DNA from: Psychrobacter glaciei | GTDB taxonomy: Bacteria > Pseudomonadota > Gammaproteobacteria > Pseudomonadales > Moraxellaceae | Direction: 5' to 3' | Length of the DNA stretch: 64,000 nt | Assembly (NCBI RefSeq): GCF_014652895.1 | Contig: NZ_BMZR01000002.1 | Location: 617,203 to 681,202, forward strand | Part shown: positions 17,542 through 26,329 of the stretch, in pieces | Numbering within the stretch: position 1 is the stretch's first letter | Layout of the letters: each line of letters starts with the position of its first letter | The notes under the pieces: model-generated | What the model saw: only the letters and a program-made list of their open reading frames with translations | What the model was told of the DNA's origin: nothing | The model's database searches: none | Made by a program: the position numbers and the translations under genes

Positions 17542-17569
17542 AAACGATCGCTTCGGCGGTCGTTTTTTT
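17542..17569 (+). terminator. Rho-independent terminator of porin 2
   Basis: A 10-bp stem (17542-17551 with 17556-17565, one wobble pair) closed by a TTCG loop is followed by a run of T. Confidence 0.88.
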
Positions 17570-17721
17570 GTACGAAAAAAGCTACGGTTAAAGTCATTAA
17601 AAAAGAATGCATTAAAAATAATCTTCTGCTAGAATCTCGAATTCAACAATAGTTCAGCTAACTTATGTGCTCTGCTATGTCCACTCAGGCTACATTTTAG
17701 TTTTATTTAATAGGAAGACAG

Positions 17722-18282
17722 ATGAATACTTTACAAAAAGCTTTGATCGCATTATCAGTTGGTTCTCTAATGAGTATTAGTGCGCAAGCAGCAGTTAACT
17801 ACGCTGGGCAGCCATACGCTGGTGTAAAAGTGGGTCAGTATAGTCCAGATGATGTAGAAGATGATGCAGTATCATACGGTGTCTATGGTGGCTATAAATT
17901 CACTCCAGAATTTGGTGTGGAAGCTGAATATTTGACGACTAATGATGCAGATGCGTTTGATGATACTTTTGAAAAGTCAGAATATAGTGCTGATGTATAT
18001 GGCCTATATGCGACTTATGATTACAATTTTCCAAATACCGGTTTATACGCCAAAGGCCGCCTAGGTGTTGCGAAAAATGAAATTGATGTAGACTATACAG
18101 ATAAAGTTATTGCTAGCAACAGTGAGAGCTTTAGCGTTTCTGATACAGGTGTCGCTGGTAGCTTAGGATTGGGCTATAACCTCACTCCTATGGCTTCTGT
18201 AGAAGCTATGTATAACATCTATCCTGAAGTGGATGATCTCGAGGTAAGTGGCGTTACTTTAGGTGCTCATGTAAAATTCTAA
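17722..18282 (+). CDS. Small outer-membrane beta-barrel porin, paralogue 3 of 3
   Basis: This third copy keeps the same plan (signal peptide MNTLQKALIALSVGSLMSISAQA, QPYAGVKVGQYSPD, YGVYGGYKFTPEFGVEAEYL, FPNTGLYAKGRLGVAK, C-terminal GAHVKF) but is clearly more diverged than copies 1 and 2. The external loops are acidic and of different length. Its own terminator and a 207-bp upstream gap suggest separate transcription. Confidence 0.85.
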   Translation: MNTLQKALIALSVGSLMSISAQAAVNYAGQPYAGVKVGQYSPDDVEDDAVSYGVYGGYKFTPEFGVEAEYLTTNDADAFDDTFEKSEYSADVYGLYATYDYNFPNTGLYAKGRLGVAKNEIDVDYTDKVIASNSESFSVSDTGVAGSLGLGYNLTPMASVEAMYNIYPEVDDLEVSGVTLGAHVKF

Positions 18283-18310
18283 GTTAGCCTGACTGCAAAG
18301 AGATTAATAA

Positions 18311-18341
18311 AAAAACGATCACGGATGTGGTCGTTTTTTTT
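18311..18341 (+). terminator. Rho-independent terminator of porin 3
   Basis: The stem AAACGATCAC (18313-18322) pairs with GTGGTCGTTT (18327-18336), one wobble, and is followed by further T residues. Confidence 0.85.
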
Positions 18342-18481
18342 GGTTGAGGCATTTACAAATACTCATTAGGCTTTTGCCTCCACTCGGCAAAGTCAGCAGT
18401 ATATTAATGATTTTTAAGGCATTATCGCTCTAAAAATGTGCTACATTGAAAGCTAGAATGACAAAGACAGGGAATATATCA

Positions 18482-18979
18482 ATGATTGAGATGCTCTGGA
18501 TGATTGAACCGTGGCATTGGCTGGTATTAGGCTTTGTGCTACTGATTGTCGAGATGTTTGTTCCGACGTTTGCCAGCCTTTGGTTTGGTGCTGCTGCTAT
18601 TATCGTCGCGGCACTGTCTTGGCTATTACCTATCTCGCTCGCCATCCAAATTGTTATTTGGCTGGTACTTTCTGCGGTGTTTCTATTGGCATGGTTTAAG
18701 TTTATTAAGCCTCTGTCAGTGGATCGTACCAAGGCAGGGTTAGGCGGCAGCGTCATTATCGGTGAGACTGGTATGATTATCGTACCACCGCAGCCTGAAA
18801 GAGCGGGCATGGTACGGTTTAGTGTGCCTATCGTTGGTGCCGCTGAGTGGATGTGCCGCACGCAAGGAGAACAAGTGGCGGTCGGTGATCGGGTAATCGT
18901 GACCGATATCGTTGGTAATGAATTGGTCGTCAGTAGTATGAAATCGCAGGCAGCGATAAATAAAAGTGTGCAAATATAA
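18482..18979 (+). CDS. NfeD-family membrane protein
   Basis: The protein has two or three N-terminal membrane helices (to about residue 75) and a C-terminal OB-fold-like domain with the NfeD pattern GxxGxxxxPxxPxGxVRF near GETGMIIVPPQPERAGMVRF and GDRVIVTDIVGNELVV. The ATG at 18482 is chosen because AGGGA ends eight bases before it; earlier starts at 18446 (TTG) and 18458 lack this. NfeD proteins pair with SPFH membrane proteins, and that partner gene follows after 12 bp. The pair probably organises or monitors membrane microdomains. Confidence 0.9.
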   Translation: MIEMLWMIEPWHWLVLGFVLLIVEMFVPTFASLWFGAAAIIVAALSWLLPISLAIQIVIWLVLSAVFLLAWFKFIKPLSVDRTKAGLGGSVIIGETGMIIVPPQPERAGMVRFSVPIVGAAEWMCRTQGEQVAVGDRVIVTDIVGNELVVSSMKSQAAINKSVQI

Positions 18980-18991
18980 TAGGGGTGAAAT

Positions 18992-19852
18992 ATGGGAAGT
19001 TTCAATATCGTAATGGTGGTCTTGATCGCGCTGGTGGTGTTTACCGTATTTAAAGGTGTTCGGATCGTGCCTCAGGGTTATAAGTGGGTCGTGCAGCGTC
19101 TTGGTAAATATAGCCAAACACTAGAACCAGGGTTAAACCTCATTATTCCTTATGTTGATGATGTGTCTTATAAGGTGACGACCAAAGACATCGTGCTCGA
19201 TATTCCTTCTCAAGAAGTCATCACGAGAGATAACGTCGTTATTATCGCGAACGCCGTCGCTTATATTAATATCGTTCGTCCTGATAAGGCGGTATATGGT
19301 ATCGAAGATTATGAATACGGTATTCGTAATCTGGTACAAACATCGCTACGTTCAATCATCGGTGAGATGGATCTGGATAGCGCATTATCTAGCCGCGACG
19401 AGATCAAGGCCAAACTCAAGCATGCCATCTCAGAAGATATTTCTGATTGGGGTATCACGCTAAAAACAGTAGAAATTCAAGATATCAACCCGTCAGCGAC
19501 TATGCAGACAGCGATGGAAGAGCAGGCAGCTGCTGAACGTCAACGCCGTGCAACAGTGACGCGTGCTGATGGTCAAAAGCAAGCCGCTATCTTAGAGGCA
19601 GATGGGCGTCTGGAAGCCTCACGTCGTGATGCAGAGGCACAAGTAGTGCTTGCCAAAGGGTCAGAAGAGTCTATTCGTTTGATTACCAATGCCATGGGCA
19701 CTGAAGAGATGCCGATTGTTTACTTACTGGGTGAGCAATATATCAAGGCGATTCGTGAGCTGGCTGAGTCTGATAACGCAAAAATGGTGGTATTACCTGC
19801 TGATATCCTCAGTACAGTGAAAGGTATGGTGGGTGATAAACTGAAGGTTTAA
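18992..19852 (+). CDS. SPFH/band-7 membrane protein (QmcA-like)
   Basis: One N-terminal membrane segment is followed by a band-7 domain (RIVPQGYKWVVQRLGKYSQTLEPGLNLIIPY, then VITRDNVVIIANAVAYINI). A long alanine- and glutamate-rich coiled coil (about residues 170-230) follows. This is the stomatin/QmcA form, a scaffold that oligomerises in the membrane and often controls proteases. It is in an operon with the NfeD gene. A perfect terminator follows, with a short tandem repeat in between. Confidence 0.92.
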   Translation: MGSFNIVMVVLIALVVFTVFKGVRIVPQGYKWVVQRLGKYSQTLEPGLNLIIPYVDDVSYKVTTKDIVLDIPSQEVITRDNVVIIANAVAYINIVRPDKAVYGIEDYEYGIRNLVQTSLRSIIGEMDLDSALSSRDEIKAKLKHAISEDISDWGITLKTVEIQDINPSATMQTAMEEQAAAERQRRATVTRADGQKQAAILEADGRLEASRRDAEAQVVLAKGSEESIRLITNAMGTEEMPIVYLLGEQYIKAIRELAESDNAKMVVLPADILSTVKGMVGDKLKV

Positions 19853-19862
19853 GCAATGGTGC

Positions 19863-19905
19863 TTTGATTACATGTACTTTGATCACATGTACTTTGATCA
19901 CATAG
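19863..19905 (+). repeat. Short 15-bp tandem repeat
   Basis: The unit TTTGATCACATGTAC occurs almost three times in a row (19863, 19878 and a partial at 19893). It lies between the SPFH stop codon and its terminator. Confidence 0.8.
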
Positions 19906-19916
19906 CTACAACTTAT

Positions 19917-19957
19917 AAAAATAGCCAGTGAGTATGCGAAGCACTGGCTATTTTTTT
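19917..19957 (+). terminator. Rho-independent terminator of nfeD-SPFH operon
   Basis: TAGCCAGTG (19922-19930) pairs perfectly with CACTGGCTA (19942-19950), and seven T follow. Confidence 0.88.
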
Positions 19958-20062
19958 GACTTAAATTTGATCATACTATTTTTGCTGGTTTTTCAGGCGC
20001 GAAAAATGAAACATAAAACACCTTTTCTCAAATAATAAAAATACTGATACAAGGAAAAAACA

Positions 20063-21478
20063 ATGACCAAGCAAAATCCAGATATTAAAATAATCTCAAT
20101 AGAGAATTTCCCTCAAGGCAGCCCATTACCTTATACCGTGCTTGATGCGACACATATTAATGCCGCCTATCCTGAGCGAAAATTAGACATTCGTGGTGGT
20201 GGCTACGGCTCAGACGCAGCGGCACATCCAACCAATGCCAATCAGTTTTATGTACTTACTGATCGAGGTCCCAATGCTGATTTTGATGGGATTGCGGGTA
20301 AAGGTAAGCAGTTTTTAGTGCCGAATTATACACCGTCAATCGGGCTATTTGAGTTACATGAGGACGGCAAAATTATCAAGATAAAAGAGATAGTGCTAAG
20401 AGACAGCAATGGCAATCCTATCTCTGGGCTACCAAATCCAAAAGCATTGGGCGGGACCAATGAAGTGCCCTATGATATCGATGGTCAGCCGATGACCGTA
20501 AATCCTAACCTGCCTTTTGATAAAGTGACGAATCCTATCAAGACTGATATCAATGGTTTAGACCCCGAAGGACTCGCTGCACTTACAGACGGAAGTTTTT
20601 GGATTAGTGATGAGTATGGTCCACATCTCGTCCACTATGACGCGGATGGGTTAGAGATTGAGCGTATTAACCCATTTGCTAGTGATGAGCGTAACAATGT
20701 GATGATTGATGGCACGCCAATTTTATTACCGATGGAGTTTACCAAGCGCCGCGCCAATCGTGGCATGGAAGCATTAACGATTACGCCAAATCAAACCACG
20801 CTGGTAGGCATTATAGAATCGTCAATGGACAATCCTGACAAATCAGGGCGCGGTTCTAGCGTGACACGGGTTATTACCATTAACCTAAAATCTGGCCAGA
20901 TCGCTCAATACTTATATCGTCTTGATGTAGCGGAGCATGTGGTGTCAGGGTTAGTCGCGCTCAGCGATCATGAATTTTATCTCATTGAACATGATCGCAA
21001 ATTTCCACTCCAAGATGAGTCGGCAAAAAAATATATTTATAAAATTAACCTCTCTCAGGCAACAGACATAGAAACCATTAGTACTGCCAACCACCTAAAG
21101 GCGATTAAACAAGATGAGCATGTTGGTTTAACCATCGAAGGAAAAACACTCGAGCAGCTTATTGCAGCCGATGAAGATAACTGGCAGGTACTTGAAAACA
21201 TCAATATTATGCCCGTTAAGAAAACCTCAGTCGTCGATGTACTTGCTACTCTAGAGTATCCACATGACAAGCTTGAAGGTCTGTGGCTACGCCAAGATGG
21301 CTCACTTGGGTTGTTAAACGATGATGACTTTTCTATCACAGATTCAGCGATGACAGATACTGAGATAGTAGGGCGGGATAATAAAAAACCAAAAAGCACC
21401 GTTGAACATAAATATCTCGATAAAGAAAAAACCATCATAGATGCCAATAGGCTGTACATCGTCATGCCTATTGAGTAG
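20063..21478 (+). CDS. Phytase-like esterase (esterase-like activity of phytase family)
   Basis: The 471-residue protein fits the phytase-like/PF13449 type: IRGGGYGSDAAAHP, FYVLTDRGPNAD, then GLDPEGLAALTDGSFWISDEYGPHLVHYDADG, LVALSDHEFYLIEHDRKF and KLEGLWLRQDGSLGLLNDDDF. These acidic repeats are expected to bind calcium in a beta-propeller. I see no signal peptide at the N-terminus (MTKQNPDIKIISIENF), which is unusual because relatives are mostly exported. The start is supported by AAGGAA. Substrate is unknown. Confidence 0.8.
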   Translation: MTKQNPDIKIISIENFPQGSPLPYTVLDATHINAAYPERKLDIRGGGYGSDAAAHPTNANQFYVLTDRGPNADFDGIAGKGKQFLVPNYTPSIGLFELHEDGKIIKIKEIVLRDSNGNPISGLPNPKALGGTNEVPYDIDGQPMTVNPNLPFDKVTNPIKTDINGLDPEGLAALTDGSFWISDEYGPHLVHYDADGLEIERINPFASDERNNVMIDGTPILLPMEFTKRRANRGMEALTITPNQTTLVGIIESSMDNPDKSGRGSSVTRVITINLKSGQIAQYLYRLDVAEHVVSGLVALSDHEFYLIEHDRKFPLQDESAKKYIYKINLSQATDIETISTANHLKAIKQDEHVGLTIEGKTLEQLIAADEDNWQVLENINIMPVKKTSVVDVLATLEYPHDKLEGLWLRQDGSLGLLNDDDFSITDSAMTDTEIVGRDNKKPKSTVEHKYLDKEKTIIDANRLYIVMPIE

Positions 21479-21514
21479 TGATAGGTGACGAATGGTAAGC
21501 CGTCGCATTTATGA

Positions 21515-21545
21515 TAAAAAAGACCTCGCTTGAGGTCTTTTTTAT
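21515..21545 (+). terminator. Rho-independent terminator of phytase-like gene
   Basis: AGACCTC and GAGGTCT pair around a GCTT loop (about 21521-21538), flanked by runs of A and T. It can work in both directions. Confidence 0.85.
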
Positions 21546-21572
21546 TGCTAATAATTAACTCAAAAGCCAGTC

Positions 21573-21710
21573 TATAGTCAGTAAAAAGTAATATCTATAC
21601 ATGATGCACTGCTGATATCAATTTTCCTTGCTTGCTGTGCCTGCGCAGACAGAGGCTACAAAAAACTGATATCAGCAATACCGTCGCGTCTTTAGGATAT
21701 TTTGACTATA
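21573..21710 (-). repeat. Dispersed repeat family A, copy A1
   Basis: This 138-bp element starts TATAGTC (21573) and ends GACTATA (21704-21710), one base from the hemN stop codon. Its core is the reverse complement of the core of copies A2 and A3 (GCCTCTGTCTGCGCAGGCAC and AGCAAGCAAG). Confidence 0.8.
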
Positions 21711-21711
21711 G

Positions 21712-23253
21712 TCAGATAACTTTAGAAAAGCGATTTTGATGCTTCTTTGCCAAGTACTCATCAAATACCATGGCGACGTTGCGACCGAGTAGGCGACCTT
21801 TTGGTAAGACCCGAATTCCAGCGGCATCCATATCGATGAGCTTGTCATCTTGCATCTTGCCCAATTGCTGAATCTCATCAATGAAGTAAGTAATGGCGTC
21901 GACACCGAATTTCTGATTCACATCTTTAAAGTCGATATAGTCGTGGCAGAGTAGCTTCATAATCACATATTCACGTAAGCGATCTTTAATCGACGTTTTA
22001 ATTACTTTTACCGCTGGCATGATAGTAGGGTTGTTTTTCGACGCAGCGATATTGGCCTGATACGCTTGTAAATCAGTATCATTCTGCAAAATATAACGGG
22101 TATTGGCATTGGCAATTTGACTGATAGAGGAGACACCAAAGCCTAGCAAGTCGCAGTCACCCATAATGGTGTAACCTTGGAAATTACGATGCAGTTTGCC
22201 CTCGCGCTGCGCCACCGCTAGCTCGTCATCAGGCTTGGCAAAGTGATCAATACCAATATATTGATAGCCCGCTTCGGTCAGTGTGTTGATGGTATTGCCG
22301 AGCATGGCAAGCTTAGCCGCTGGGTCTGGCAGGTCTGCTTCTTTTATTTGACGCTGGGCTTTAAAGCGTTCTGGCAAGTGCGCGTAGTTAAATACCGACA
22401 GACGATCTGGTGACATCTCAATGATGCGGCGTACGGTTTTATCCAAGGTTGCAGGTGTTTGATGCGGCAGACCATAAATCAGGTCAATATTGATAGAACG
22501 GAAACCAAGCTCGCGTGCCTCAGTGAGCACATTCTCGATCATTTCTGCTGAATGCACACGATTGACAGCGATTTGTACCGTTTCGTCCAAGTCTTGCACA
22601 CCTAAGCTGACGCGATTAAAACCAAGATTGCGTAGCGTTTTTAACGTCTCGTCACCCAGCTCACGGGGATCAATCTCAATAGAGTAGTCGCCTTCACCTT
22701 CGGGTAAAAATTCAAATTGGGTCTGCAAAAAATCCCACAGTTGACCCATCTCTTCATCACTTAAAAACGTCGGCGTGCCTCCACCTAAATGGAGCTGCTT
22801 AACGAGTGGTTTACTGCTGCCCTCTGGTGCAGATAATAAACGGCGCTTGTGGCTAATTTCAGTGATTAAGTACTGCAAATAATCGCCTGAGTCGCTATTT
22901 TTTTTGGTGATGATTTTATTGCAGGCACAGTAATAGCAGAGATGACGACAGAATGGGATATGGAAATAGAGCGATAATGGCGCACGGGCTTCGCGATTTT
23001 GGAGAATGGTTGTTTCAATGCCATCAGCGATTGGTGAGAACTCTAATGCCGTTGGATAAGAGGTATAGCGTGGCCCTGAACGATTGTATTTATTGATAAT
23101 CGATTCATCAAATGTAGGTAGCTGCTTGGTCATAATACTGCCGCGCGTACTGGCGTAAGGGTTGTCCGGCTGCATGACAGGGCGTACCGTGGTGGGTTGC
23201 TCTCCTGCACGATTATAAGGCTGCTGGGTGTTTGTTTCAGAGTGTTCTGTCAT
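21712..23253 (-). CDS. hemN: Oxygen-independent coproporphyrinogen III oxidase HemN
   Basis: HemN is the radical-SAM enzyme that converts coproporphyrinogen III to protoporphyrinogen IX without oxygen. The 4Fe-4S motif is in FHIPFCRHLCYYCACNK (C102, C106, C109). GGGTPTFL, IDPREL and a C-terminal HemN domain follow. At 513 residues it is longer than the usual 455-460. The extra part is a 40-residue polar N-terminus, and AAGGAA seven bases before the ATG supports the long start; the alternative M41 has no ribosome binding site. No FNR-type box was seen upstream. The gene ends inside the border of a dispersed repeat. Confidence 0.95.
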   Translation of the reverse strand: MTEHSETNTQQPYNRAGEQPTTVRPVMQPDNPYASTRGSIMTKQLPTFDESIINKYNRSGPRYTSYPTALEFSPIADGIETTILQNREARAPLSLYFHIPFCRHLCYYCACNKIITKKNSDSGDYLQYLITEISHKRRLLSAPEGSSKPLVKQLHLGGGTPTFLSDEEMGQLWDFLQTQFEFLPEGEGDYSIEIDPRELGDETLKTLRNLGFNRVSLGVQDLDETVQIAVNRVHSAEMIENVLTEARELGFRSINIDLIYGLPHQTPATLDKTVRRIIEMSPDRLSVFNYAHLPERFKAQRQIKEADLPDPAAKLAMLGNTINTLTEAGYQYIGIDHFAKPDDELAVAQREGKLHRNFQGYTIMGDCDLLGFGVSSISQIANANTRYILQNDTDLQAYQANIAASKNNPTIMPAVKVIKTSIKDRLREYVIMKLLCHDYIDFKDVNQKFGVDAITYFIDEIQQLGKMQDDKLIDMDAAGIRVLPKGRLLGRNVAMVFDEYLAKKHQNRFSKVI

Positions 23254-23445
23254 GTGGCATTCCTTTTTGATGCTGTTTGCGCCTATTAAAGCAACCTTAT
23301 CTACTAATGATAATAGATAACGTATCAGCGTCTTTTAGCGATAGTAGTGACTTGGTTTGCAAAGGATAGTATAGCAAATCCTTGCTTATAATAGGGTGAT
23401 TGGTAAGTTCTCTTAGCCTATGGATTTACTTTGTTTTAAAAATAG

Positions 23446-23472
23446 AAAAACCCCCAGAGTCTATCTGAGGGC
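23446..23472 (-). terminator. Rho-independent terminator of acylase gene
   Basis: On the minus strand, CTCAGA and TCTGGGGG-type arms pair and are followed by a T-run (the A-run at 23446-23450 on the plus strand). It lies 30 bp after the acylase stop codon. Confidence 0.75.
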
Positions 23473-23501
23473 TTTTGCTTTTATTAAAATAACGAAGAAT
23501 T

Positions 23502-25967
23502 TTATTCTCTTAACTCAATTTTAGCACCAACTGCTTGTTTAGATACTTCACCAGCACTAAAAGGCAGACGTATCCAGTCTTTGTCTGCATAACGACGGGT
23601 TTGATCACGATGGAAAGGACGTGTGGTATCACCAGCTTGCGAGAAAGCTAACAGCGCTTCCACGACCGGACCTTTGCTATCAAACGTTACCGATTGCATA
23701 TAAGTTGGACCATTAGTAATTGGACCATAAGTGCCATCGCTGTTTTGACTTGAGCTGGCAACGTTGAAGATGCCCTCACCACCGAAGCCACCATGCATAG
23801 GGATTTTTTCACCGTTTTTGTCCGCATCAATAACGAATTGTAAGCTACCTAACGGTGCGTCAAGCGCAATATTTTTACTATTGTAATAGCTAATAGAGTC
23901 GCCCAAAGCTTTACGTGTTTTATCATTGATGATTAAGTCACGAGGCGTGTTAACAGGGTCAGCCTTATCGAAGGGAACACTAAATCCTGCATAACTACTA
24001 AACCCAAAATTGGTCCAGAATTTTCTAAAGACATGAGCACCTTTACTATCAAGATTGTTACGACGATCCCAGTTACTCAAGACAGTACAAGCTTGAGTGG
24101 CATCGATAGTCCCACCGTCAGTCAAAGGTAATGTCGGATTAGCTTGGCAATCTGCCAACACATCATCAAGCACTAATTCAGCGCCATAACTGCGATTTCC
24201 GTAGACGACTTGTTGCATATTATCAAGGTTAAAGGTATTTCCGCCTAAACCATCTTTATTACTTAATCGATCAAATATTTGAGTAAAGGCCATACGAGTA
24301 CGTGGAGATAATGGCGCGGCATCTTCAGAAAGAGGTAATAACCCACGTCTCAATAATGGTGAGAATCCTGTCAACGGCTGTTCTGCATTACTAAACCAAT
24401 AAGAGTCATTCGAGTTTAGAGCGTAGTCATCACGAATTAAGAATGGTAAGTTTGAACCGCCAAAAATACCTGCTTGTGGTGAGTCGGCATCATTGTCCCA
24501 TTCACAGGCAGCTTTACTGCCATCTAGTGCGGGCAAGTCAGATGCAATCAGAGCATTCAGGAAAATCCCCGCATTAGTACCACAACTTTCTAGCTTTTCT
24601 CTAGTGACATTAGGCACGGTAGAGATATCAGCATAGAGCGCCTTGCCATTACGATCGGTGGCGATGGTATTAACAAAGCCTAGGCCTAAAGTAGTCTGCA
24701 TTCTATCGACGAGATCTTCAACGCTAGTGGCCATGTTCATACTACGCCACTGATTAAGTGCTCTTGGATTTTCAGAGGCAGCATCACGAATCGTATAAGC
24801 CAGATTGTTCGCACCCCACGTTGGCAAAAGACCATTAAGCAAGTTAGCCGCGAGCATAGGCCCATATTGAGACAAATAGATAGGTTGAACCAACGTTTGA
24901 TTGTCTGGCAATTGAACCGTCACATCGACTTTTTCGATATCACGTTCCTCAACCACACCCGCGCTATTTGTGTATTTGTATTTCAAAGGGTTGCCATCTA
25001 CTAGATTAAGCTGGTAAAGCGTAAAGCGTTTGGCAGTTGATACGGTATGACTCCAAGCAACGTCTTTATTAAAGCCAATATTGATAAAAGGTTGACCTTG
25101 TTGGGCGGCGCCCATTACGTCAAGCTCACCTGGTATCGTTGTATGAAACTCATAAAAACGCTGGACACCGTTCCATGGCTCATGTGGGTTACCATATAGG
25201 ACACCACTATCTGTTCCTGTCACCTCACTACCAAAGGCATAAGCGTTACTACCGCCATTCAGTACATTGATAGTCGTCATGTCAAACTCTTCATCTGACT
25301 CTACTGTAGGCTCGACGCTACTCATTCTAGAGCTACCTTGAATGCCAGTAGTTGCAGGAGGAGCTGCCGCTACAATACGGCTGACAAAGTTAGAGAGCCC
25401 ACCGCGTAGATTGGCTTTACCATAAACTGTCAGTAGGTCATCAATAGTAATCTCTCGAACCCACTCAGCGTTAGCACAAGCAGGATCAATATTCGCCACA
25501 CCTTTATCTCGCAGATAACGACTAAAGCCTGCTGCATAGCCTGTGACCGCATCAATAGTTTCAGGATCTTGAGCCGCTAAGAATTCAGCTTTTCTCTCTG
25601 GAGAGTTGTACCAAGTATAAAATACATCGCTATCAACATTACCTTCATCGCCTAGATACAGCATGCTCTGACCGCTAGCGACCACAACTTCTTTGGCCAG
25701 CGAGCAGAAGTTATCTTCAGCAAACGCATAGCCGACACCGTAGCCCAGCCCTTTATAATCCTTTGCGGTAATATGAGGTATACCAAACTCGGTACGTTGA
25801 ATGTCAGCTTCATACGTCGATGCAGGGGTAGGGGTATCAGTATCGTCATCGTTAAAGCTATTATCACTATCAGAACAGCCGAATAATGCTAAAGAAACAG
25901 CCATTGTGAGTAGGGTGAGCGTGGGCACTCGCCGATTTTTAATCAATATATTCATTGTATTTACCAT
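23502..25967 (-). CDS. Penicillin/acyl-homoserine lactone acylase family lipoprotein
   Basis: This is an Ntn-hydrolase precursor of the penicillin amidase family. The N-terminus has a lipobox (ALFGC, C31) after a hydrophobic stretch, so the enzyme should be lipid-anchored rather than free in the periplasm. The alpha part begins near TYEADIQRTEFGIPHI. The autoprocessing serine is S240 in NGGSNAYAFG, preceded by a spacer rich in S, E and D. GNPHEPW and the VDGNP region belong to the beta subunit. The GGSNAYAFG context is closest to aculeacin/AHL acylases (PvdQ, QuiP type). An alternative start lies at 25955. Quorum quenching is possible but the substrate is unproven. Confidence 0.85.
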   Translation of the reverse strand: MVNTMNILIKNRRVPTLTLLTMAVSLALFGCSDSDNSFNDDDTDTPTPASTYEADIQRTEFGIPHITAKDYKGLGYGVGYAFAEDNFCSLAKEVVVASGQSMLYLGDEGNVDSDVFYTWYNSPERKAEFLAAQDPETIDAVTGYAAGFSRYLRDKGVANIDPACANAEWVREITIDDLLTVYGKANLRGGLSNFVSRIVAAAPPATTGIQGSSRMSSVEPTVESDEEFDMTTINVLNGGSNAYAFGSEVTGTDSGVLYGNPHEPWNGVQRFYEFHTTIPGELDVMGAAQQGQPFINIGFNKDVAWSHTVSTAKRFTLYQLNLVDGNPLKYKYTNSAGVVEERDIEKVDVTVQLPDNQTLVQPIYLSQYGPMLAANLLNGLLPTWGANNLAYTIRDAASENPRALNQWRSMNMATSVEDLVDRMQTTLGLGFVNTIATDRNGKALYADISTVPNVTREKLESCGTNAGIFLNALIASDLPALDGSKAACEWDNDADSPQAGIFGGSNLPFLIRDDYALNSNDSYWFSNAEQPLTGFSPLLRRGLLPLSEDAAPLSPRTRMAFTQIFDRLSNKDGLGGNTFNLDNMQQVVYGNRSYGAELVLDDVLADCQANPTLPLTDGGTIDATQACTVLSNWDRRNNLDSKGAHVFRKFWTNFGFSSYAGFSVPFDKADPVNTPRDLIINDKTRKALGDSISYYNSKNIALDAPLGSLQFVIDADKNGEKIPMHGGFGGEGIFNVASSSQNSDGTYGPITNGPTYMQSVTFDSKGPVVEALLAFSQAGDTTRPFHRDQTRRYADKDWIRLPFSAGEVSKQAVGAKIELRE

Positions 25968-26329
25968 CCATGGTTAATTTTTACGATTTAAAGCACTGAT
26001 AATCCTCTTATCTGTCGCGCTCTAAATAGTCAATAAATTGCTATTGTTGCTTTCAGTGTACAAACACTCACCAATCATATACCTAAAAGAAATAACTTTA
26101 CCAGTAATTTAATAAAATTATTTTTCTTATAAAAATAAAAGGTAGGAGCGCTTTTTATTCTTTGAAATCATAGCTCGGCATTCAAAAAACCCATAGATAA
26201 TGGTTCGTTAAAATGTTGAGAAAGTGAGGTTTAGCAGTAGCTAAACCATTTTTATTATAAAATACACGACATTTGCGCACTGATACATAATACTTTATGA
26301 TCAAAAGCTCCCTTTATTAGGAAACGCTG
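25968..26329. other. AT-rich divergent intergenic region (acylase/comM)
   Basis: This 362-bp region separates two divergent genes and must hold both promoters. It is rich in A and T, with no gene-like frame and no obvious palindrome that I can support. Confidence 0.5.
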
